A DNA stretch of 18,432 bases, taken from the NCBI GenBank assembly GCA_900556765.1, contig USQH01000018.1, positions 1-18,432 on the forward strand, in the 5' to 3' direction. A model generated the notes under the pieces. That model was given only the letters and a program-made list of their open reading frames with translations. It made no database searches and was not told the origin of the DNA. Position numbers and translations under genes: made by a program. Of the stretch, positions 14,162 to 18,432 are shown one piece after another. The DNA is from an uncultured Oscillospiraceae bacterium. GTDB lineage: Bacteria > Bacillota > Clostridia > Oscillospirales > Acutalibacteraceae. Every line of letters begins with the position of its first letter. The stretch's first letter is position 1.

Positions 14162-14704
14162 ATGATACAGCAATATGACTTTTTGATACTTGATTTTATC
14201 CGCGAGCATATGCGCTGTGCTCCGCTCGACGCCGTGATGTCAACGGTCACCCATGCCGCCGACGCCGGAATACTGTGGATCGCGTTGGCAATCATACTGC
14301 TGTGTACAAAAAAATACCGCCGCGTCGGGCGCATGATGGGCTTGGCGCTGATATTCGGGCTGCTCGTCGGCAACCTGACACTGAAGCCGATTATCGCCCG
14401 TATTCGTCCATACGATATTAATACCGCCGTCGATCTGCTTATTGCAAAACCGACCGACTACTCGTTTCCGTCAGGGCATACGCTTGCCTCGTTCGAGGCG
14501 GCGACCGTGCTGATGCTGAATGACCGCCGAATGGGGATTCCTGCAATGATACTGGCGATCGTTATTGCATTTTCGCGGCTGTACCTGTACGTTCATTATC
14601 CGAGCGACGTGTTCGCCGGAATAGTGCTTGGCGTGCTGTTCGGAGTGCTTGCGACCGCTATTGTCCGCAAGCTTGCTCTGAAAAAGGAAAAAACCGGTTC
14701 ATGA
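14162..14704 (+). CDS. PAP2-family membrane phosphatase
   Basis: This is a type 2 phosphatidic-acid phosphatase family member of 180 residues. Such enzymes dephosphorylate lipid phosphates, including undecaprenyl pyrophosphate, at the membrane. The three catalytic motifs are intact: K75-x6-R82-P83 (KPIIARIRP), PSGH (103-106) with H106, and S138-R139-x5-H145-x3-D149 (SRLYLYVHYPSD). Several hydrophobic segments (about 35-49, 56-72, 107-119, 125-139, 149-168) surround them. The frame is open from ATG 14048, but those extra 38 residues are Gly/Arg-rich and have no ribosome binding site. I therefore chose ATG 14162, preceded by GGGGG. The lipoprotein gene follows after 19 bases, suggesting an operon. 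A role in undecaprenyl phosphate recycling is possible but not shown. Confidence 0.9.
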   Translation: MIQQYDFLILDFIREHMRCAPLDAVMSTVTHAADAGILWIALAIILLCTKKYRRVGRMMGLALIFGLLVGNLTLKPIIARIRPYDINTAVDLLIAKPTDYSFPSGHTLASFEAATVLMLNDRRMGIPAMILAIVIAFSRLYLYVHYPSDVFAGIVLGVLFGVLATAIVRKLALKKEKTGS

Positions 14705-14723
14705 TACGGAGGATTTATACGAT

Positions 14724-15563
14724 ATGAAAAAATCAATTTGCGCTCTGCTTTGCATCAGTATGCTGTTGTGCCTTTGCTCCTGTGGCGGAAGCAAGGCGAA
14801 AGACGGCTCGTCCGCTGCGGCAACCTCGGCCGAAAGCGATATAAAAAGCTCCGATTATTCGCCGTCGGATGTTACATCCGACAAGGCAAATGAGCAGGGC
14901 GAATACTCGGTAACGCGGTATTACATCTGCTCGCCCGGCGGAGCAAAAAAATCGACCGCCGACGTTGACTACTCCGCCGACGGGGTCATAACGGTCAACT
15001 TCTTTGACAAAAACAATTACAAGACCGGCAGTACCGTATACGACTACGACGAAAACGGGCTGGTAACTCGAATTGCAAACTACGACAAGGCCGGCAAGGA
15101 AAAATCCTACACCCTCTTTGATTACAACAATCTGCAAAAAATTGACACCGAGTATTATTATGAGGGTGACGCGCTGCGTTCGACATCGCGCTATACCTAT
15201 AACGAGAGCGGCGTTCTGACCGAAAAAACGGTCGAAAAGGTCGGGGACAGCGCTGTTTACACATGGACGTATCAGAGCAACGAGGGGAAAATATACGCCG
15301 TCAGCATTACCAACGATAAGAACTCAAATACCGAGGGATATAATTTTGCCGAAAATTCCGACGGCAGGCTGTATCAGAAACAGCACCTTGTCAACGGATT
15401 TATTGACGACTGCTATATGTACGACTACGACGAAAACGGCCTGCGGAATTACCGCGGCTATTTCAACAAGTCGAATGAGCTGGTCGAGTATTACTCATTC
15501 ACATACGCTAAGGTGAACGCTACTGCGGCGGCAGCGTTCCTCGGCAGCGGAGTGTTGGACTGA
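14724..15563 (+). CDS. lipoprotein with YD-like repeats
   Basis: The 279-residue protein has a lipoprotein signal with lipobox LCSC and lipidated C20, then a Ser/Ala/Asp-rich linker (21-60). The rest is built from tyrosine-rich repeats of roughly 20-30 residues of the form YDYDENGLVTRIANYD. YDYDENGL occurs twice, at about 106-113 and 233-240. The pattern recalls the YD/RHS repeats of secreted proteins and suggests a beta-rich fold outside the membrane. No enzyme motif is visible. GGAGG lies 11 bases before the ATG. It follows the PAP2 gene closely and ends at a good terminator. Function is unknown. Confidence 0.8.
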   Translation: MKKSICALLCISMLLCLCSCGGSKAKDGSSAAATSAESDIKSSDYSPSDVTSDKANEQGEYSVTRYYICSPGGAKKSTADVDYSADGVITVNFFDKNNYKTGSTVYDYDENGLVTRIANYDKAGKEKSYTLFDYNNLQKIDTEYYYEGDALRSTSRYTYNESGVLTEKTVEKVGDSAVYTWTYQSNEGKIYAVSITNDKNSNTEGYNFAENSDGRLYQKQHLVNGFIDDCYMYDYDENGLRNYRGYFNKSNELVEYYSFTYAKVNATAAAAFLGSGVLD

Positions 15564-15589
15564 CGCCGCGCGGCACAGCTTCGGCAGAC

Positions 15590-15611
15590 GCCTGTGCTTA
15601 ACAGGCTTTTT
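15590..15611 (+). terminator. intrinsic terminator of the PAP2-lipoprotein unit
   Basis: GCCTGT (15590-15595), loop GCTTA and ACAGGC (15601-15606) are followed by TTTTT. It starts 27 bases after the lipoprotein stop. Confidence 0.8.
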
Positions 15612-15651
15612 ACAGAACAATGTGACTGATTATCACAAAGAAGGAGCATGT

Positions 15652-15867
15652 ATGGACGAAATTAAAACAGGACGATACCGGCATTTTAAGGGTAACGAAT
15701 ACGAGGTTATCGGCGTTGCAAAGCACAGCGAAACGCTGGAGCCTATGGTGGTGTACCGTGCGCTGTACGGCGACGGCGAAATTTGGGTGCGGCCGGTATC
15801 AATGTGGAACGATACGGTGACGCGCGACGGCGTCACCCGCCGGAGGTTCGAGTACATCGGCAAATAA
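15652..15867 (+). CDS. DUF1653 family protein
   Basis: This small 71-residue protein matches the DUF1653 pattern. It begins GRYRHFKGNEYEVIGVAKHS (7-26), continues ETLEPMVVYRALYGDGEIWV (27-46), and ends RRRFEYIGK. Members are short cytoplasmic proteins of unknown function, often standing alone in Firmicutes and Proteobacteria. An upstream in-frame GTG at 15622 would add ten residues. AAGGAG (15641-15646), five bases before ATG 15652, decides for the shorter form. It lies directly after a terminator with no obvious promoter of its own, so it may depend on read-through. The first copy of the dispersed repeat begins four bases after its stop. Confidence 0.9.
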   Translation: MDEIKTGRYRHFKGNEYEVIGVAKHSETLEPMVVYRALYGDGEIWVRPVSMWNDTVTRDGVTRRRFEYIGK

Positions 15868-15870
15868 TCC

Positions 15871-15991
15871 AACTTTGACAGAAAACTTAAGAGGGGTACG
15901 GTTTTTGATAAAAAGAGGCTGCGTTATTTTGCGTCGTTGCACCCCACTCCGAAGCAGAGCAAGGCTGAAACGCTGCGACAAATCGGAAGTT
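15871..15991 (-). repeat. dispersed repeat, copy 1 (distal part only)
   Basis: These 121 bases align without gaps to 16691-16811, with about ten mostly transition differences, and to 18339-18432. This copy lacks the hairpin and promoter part seen in the other two. It fills the gap between the convergent DUF1653 and GNAT genes. The conserved stretch is open on both strands in all copies, but the differences between copies often change amino acids, so I do not call a gene. Confidence 0.9.
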
Positions 15992-16001
15992 GTAGTATCT
16001 C

Positions 16002-16508
16002 TTATAGCTGAATCCAAAATCGTTTGACTGTAACCTTTTCATCAGGGTCGTACAGTTCGTTTTCGAATACGCCGCCGTTTTTCAAAATAACATTTTCGGA
16101 GGCGTAGTTGTCGTTGTTACAGATGCAGAGAATGCGTTCAAAACCGAATTCCTTTGAAAGTTCTAATCCTTGCTTCAACATTTGCGTTGCCAGACCGCGG
16201 TTTTGATCAGAAGGACGGGTGGCATAGCCGATGTGTCCTCCGTAGTTCAACAAAAACTCTGTCAACTCGAACTTCAGGCTAAACACTCCAATCAAACGGT
16301 TTCCTTCATAGCAGAGATAGAAGTTCTCCCGTACATAGCCTTCGGGCAGGTTCTTTCCGGTATGCCTATTCTGCATCCCGGTCAACCACAGGTCATAGTT
16401 TTTATAATTCCCGATACCAATGCACGCACCGCCGCTTCTTTCAATTTCATCATAGAATGATAAAACATCATCTTTATCCTGTTCTGTCGGTAAAACAAAC
16501 TTTAACAT
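16002..16508 (-). CDS. GNAT-family N-acetyltransferase
   Basis: The 168-residue protein has the GNAT fold. The acetyl-CoA pyrophosphate loop is visible as QNRGLA (102-107) after IGYATRPSD. The segment WLTGMQNRHTGKNLPEGYVR (41-60), followed by ENFYLCYE, is common in clostridial acetyltransferases of unknown substrate. GGAGG precedes the ATG. It seems to be a separate transcription unit starting from the promoter in repeat copy 2. Codon use is more A/T-rich than in the genes left of 15.9 kb, which hints at acquisition. The substrate is unknown. Confidence 0.9.
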   Translation of the reverse strand: MLKFVLPTEQDKDDVLSFYDEIERSGGACIGIGNYKNYDLWLTGMQNRHTGKNLPEGYVRENFYLCYEGNRLIGVFSLKFELTEFLLNYGGHIGYATRPSDQNRGLATQMLKQGLELSKEFGFERILCICNNDNYASENVILKNGGVFENELYDPDEKVTVKRFWIQL

Positions 16509-16543
16509 AAACTGTCCTCCGCAAATACCGATTTATTGCCCTA

Positions 16544-16572
16544 ATTATATCATCTGACAAAGCATTGAGCAA
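16544..16572 (-). promoter_or_regulatory. promoter at the edge of repeat copy 2
   Basis: On the minus strand TTGCTC (16572-16567), a 17-base spacer and TATAAT (16549-16544) read into the first GNAT gene. The same -35, spacing and -10 occur in copy 3, 1648 bases to the right. Confidence 0.6.
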
Positions 16573-16580
16573 GAAATGAT

Positions 16581-16623
16581 AAAAAAGTCCACCGTAATTC
16601 TATCAAAATTACGGTGGACTTTT
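16581..16623 (-). terminator. terminator hairpin in repeat copy 2
   Basis: GTCCACCGTAATT (16587-16599) and AATTACGGTGGAC (16607-16619) are perfectly complementary. Flanking A4/T4 extends the stem to about 17 bp around a 7-base loop. On the minus strand it ends in TTTTTTATC. It should stop transcripts coming from the DUF554-GNAT unit. Confidence 0.88.
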
Positions 16624-16829
16624 GGTGGAGTTTGACTCTCCGAATCCGAACCGCAAAGGTTCAGATTATACTTCAATGGCAAAGAACACTAGCTTTGACA
16701 GAAAACTCAAGAGGGGTACGGTTTTCGATAAAAAGAGGCTGCATTATTTTGCGCCGTTGCACCCCACTCCGAAGCAAAACAAGGCTGAAACGCTGCGACA
16801 AACCGGAAGTTTGCGACTCAGCCGAGTTA

Positions 16830-17315
16830 TCATTCTTTTAGATAAAACCGATTCATTGCGCTGTGAAGCACGGCTTCCGGCTTATCGATTTGATGAAATC
16901 CGAGCTTTTCATAAAGTCCGAGTGCAGTTTCGAGGTTTGAATGCGTTCCCAGATACAACCGTCTGTACCCTGCAGTCAATGCAAATTCCTCGGCTGTCTG
17001 CATCAGTTTTTTTCCAAGCCCTTTTCCTTTTGCCGCATCCGAAAGATAAAGTTTTTGAATTTCTGCACAATTATCCAGTCCGTCAAATTCAGCAATCCCT
17101 ACACCGCCGATAACGGTATCGTTGTGGTCTGTAACAATGAAGTATCTTCTTCTCTCCGGCAAGGCATTGTAATATTTGCTGAGCGAGTCCAGTTCTTTAT
17201 CAAAATACGCAGTACCGGGAATATCAAGATGAAAACACTCTAAGTTATCACGAATGATTTTTGCAATTTTCGGATCGTCTGCGGATGTAATCGGTCTGAT
17301 TCTGTAATCACTCAT
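16830..17315 (-). CDS. GNAT-family N-acetyltransferase
   Basis: The 161-residue acetyltransferase has the acetyl-CoA loop KGKGLG (96-101) in LYLSDAAKGKGLGKKLM and the C-terminal ALGLYEKLGFHQID typical of the fold. It is not closely similar to the neighbouring GNAT. AAGGAGG overlaps the stop codon of the DUF554 gene (TAAGGAGG), and the ATG lies 12 bases after that stop, so the two genes form an operon. Its stop lies about 20 bases before the end of repeat copy 2. The substrate is unknown. Confidence 0.92.
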   Translation of the reverse strand: MSDYRIRPITSADDPKIAKIIRDNLECFHLDIPGTAYFDKELDSLSKYYNALPERRRYFIVTDHNDTVIGGVGIAEFDGLDNCAEIQKLYLSDAAKGKGLGKKLMQTAEEFALTAGYRRLYLGTHSNLETALGLYEKLGFHQIDKPEAVLHSAMNRFYLKE

Positions 17316-17327
17316 CGTGCCACCTCC

Positions 17328-18053
17328 TTAAAAATTCCAAGGCAGATATGCTGCTGCGATTGCCAAAAGCACTGCCGGAAGCATGTTTGCGACATTAAGT
17401 TTTTTGCCCCATACAAGATTTACGCCGATACAGAAAATCAGAACTGACCCAATCAGTGATAAATAAGCAATTGCCGTCGGTGTCATTACGGGGGAAACCA
17501 GCTTTGCAAGCAGCGTTATGCATCCCTCAAAAGCAAAGACCGGAATCGCAGAAAAAATTGCACCTTTGCCCATAGAAGATGTCATTACGGCAATGATAAT
17601 ACAGTCTAACACTGATTTGACTGCAAGCATTGAATAATCTCCCAGCAAGCCATCTTGTATTGCTCCGACGATAGCCATAGCTCCGATTGAAACGGTAAGA
17701 GATGCCGTTACAAATGCATTTACAAAACTTGCGTCCCCACTGTTTCCGGTTTTCTTTTTCAGCCATTCGCCGAAACGCTCAAAGCCTTTTTCAATCCCGA
17801 TCAGTTCACCGATAATCGTTCCCAAAGCAAAGCACAATACCACCAGCATTGATCTTCCACTGCTGATTTCGGAGTCGCTGATTTTCAACATTCCCTCCAT
17901 TGCTCCGGCAATCGCTATAAAAAGAACGCTGATTCCACAGGCTTTATTAAGTGACTCCTGCTGATCGGTCTTAAACAACTTTCCGGCAAAGTGGCCTATA
18001 ACCCCACCGACCACTATACTGGTACTGTTTATAATTGTTCCGAGTCCTATCAT
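17328..18053 (-). CDS. DUF554 family membrane protein
   Basis: The 241-residue integral membrane protein has about six to seven hydrophobic segments. Its N-terminus, MIGLGTIINSTSIVVGGVIG, is typical of the DUF554 (YdfK/YqgA-like) family. Family features include the GTIIGELIGIEKGFERFG segment (about 78-95) and glycine-rich helices (GAMAIVGAIQDGLLGDYSML). The family is described as possible membrane transport proteins, with no proven function. AAAGGAAG precedes the ATG. It is first in a two-gene unit with a GNAT, transcribed from the promoter in repeat copy 3 after a leader of about 130 bases. Confidence 0.9.
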   Translation of the reverse strand: MIGLGTIINSTSIVVGGVIGHFAGKLFKTDQQESLNKACGISVLFIAIAGAMEGMLKISDSEISSGRSMLVVLCFALGTIIGELIGIEKGFERFGEWLKKKTGNSGDASFVNAFVTASLTVSIGAMAIVGAIQDGLLGDYSMLAVKSVLDCIIIAVMTSSMGKGAIFSAIPVFAFEGCITLLAKLVSPVMTPTAIAYLSLIGSVLIFCIGVNLVWGKKLNVANMLPAVLLAIAAAYLPWNF

Positions 18054-18191
18054 TTTCGTTTTCTTCCTTTATGTAAAATGTGCTTTCTCCGGTCTCATAT
18101 CCCCGAAGTTGACTATTAATTACTGCATTTCATCAAACGTGCCTTCCAAGCTTGCAGTACAGATTTACAAATTCCAGTTTGTTTAACACTT

Positions 18192-18220
18192 ATTATATCA
18201 TTCAAGAAAGCATTGAGCAA
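18192..18220 (-). promoter_or_regulatory. promoter at the edge of repeat copy 3
   Basis: On the minus strand TTGCTC (18220-18215), a 17-base spacer and TATAAT (18197-18192) read into the DUF554-GNAT unit. The arrangement is identical to that in copy 2. Confidence 0.6.
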
Positions 18221-18432
18221 GAAATGATAAAAAAGCCCACCGTAATTCTATCAAAATTACGGTGGACTTTTGGTGGAGATTGACTCTTCGAATCCGAACC
18301 GCAAAGGTTCAGATTATACTTCAATGGCAAAGAACACTAACTTTGACAGAAAATTCAAGAGGGGTACAGTTTTTGATGAAAAGAGGCTGCATTATTTTGC
18401 GCCGTTGCACCCCACTCCGAAGCAGAGCAAGG
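18192..18432 (-). repeat. dispersed repeat, copy 3 (cut by window end)
   Basis: It aligns without gaps to 16544-16784. The terminator stem (18235-18267) has one C-A mismatch near its base; the loop and T-run are kept. The copy continues past the window, so another minus-strand gene may lie to the right. Confidence 0.88.

Larger units (their letters stand above)
16544..16811 (-). repeat. dispersed repeat, copy 2 (full length)
   Basis: This is the most complete copy, about 268 bases. It is collinear without gaps with copy 3 (offset 1648) and, in its distal part, with copy 1 (offset 820). Read on the minus strand it contains the 121-base conserved part, then GGTTCGGATTC and ACTCCACCA resembling a tRNA/tmRNA 3' end, then a terminator hairpin and a promoter. 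It lies exactly between two minus-strand genes. No transposase or flanking target duplication is evident. Confidence 0.85.

Noticed and set aside
16620..16680. Intact tRNA or tmRNA gene in the repeat
   Set aside because: Only a 3'-end-like TGGTGGAG (plus strand) and a TTCGGAT loop are present. The T-stem does not pair and no D-arm, anticodon arm or tag-peptide frame was found.
16622..17113. Open frame of 163 codons starting in repeat copy 2
   Set aside because: It runs from the repeat straight into the antisense of the GNAT gene. The part shared with copies 1 and 3 (MAKNT.FDRK.KRGTVFD) shows many amino-acid-changing differences and ends differently each time. A real repeat-encoded peptide is not excluded but not supported.

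Overview
The window looks like chromosomal DNA of an anaerobic gut-type Firmicute, most likely a Clostridia member near the Ruminococcaceae/Oscillospiraceae. The basis is RNase Y, SecD and SecF as separate genes, strong AGGAGG ribosome binding sites, consensus sigma-A promoters, a dockerin-bearing secreted protein with a Ser/Asp linker, and a DUF1653 protein. No phage, CRISPR, rRNA, full tRNA or transposase gene is visible.

Layout. Bases 1-557 are non-coding: a 17-bp tandem repeat at the window edge, two palindromes, a skewed low-complexity stretch and the rny terminator. rny (-) encodes the membrane-anchored mRNA endonuclease RNase Y. It diverges from a PLP aminotransferase (+) of the MocR-like/aspartate aminotransferase subgroup. 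A perfect-consensus promoter then drives secD-secF (+). After a G/T-rich non-coding island comes a single-gene unit (+) encoding a secreted CHAP-Big2-SH3-dockerin protein. A second G/T-rich island follows. Next is a polar amino-acid ABC transporter operon on the minus strand (binding lipoprotein, permease, ATPase), then a TTG-started FkbM-type methyltransferase (-) carrying a 141-bp in-frame repeat insertion. From the divergent promoter, a possibly structured leader precedes a PAP2 phosphatase (+) and a lipoprotein with YD-like repeats (+), followed by a small DUF1653 gene (+).

The right end (about 15.87-18.43 kb) differs in character. It is visibly more A/T-rich and holds two GNAT acetyltransferases and a DUF554 membrane protein, all on the minus strand. 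They are separated by three same-orientation copies of a dispersed repeat. In the two long copies, read on the minus strand, the order is a tRNA/tmRNA-3'-end-like ACTCCACCA, a near-perfect intrinsic terminator, then a TTGCTC-N17-TATAAT promoter placed just before the next gene. The repeat therefore looks like a portable terminator-plus-promoter unit in a cassette-like array. This is the most unusual structure in the window.

The second theme is a family of G/T-skewed, GTGCG-rich degenerate sequences. They lie downstream of rny, secF and the dockerin gene, each with the G-rich strand matching the sense of the upstream gene. Similar material seems to have entered the methyltransferase gene without breaking its frame.
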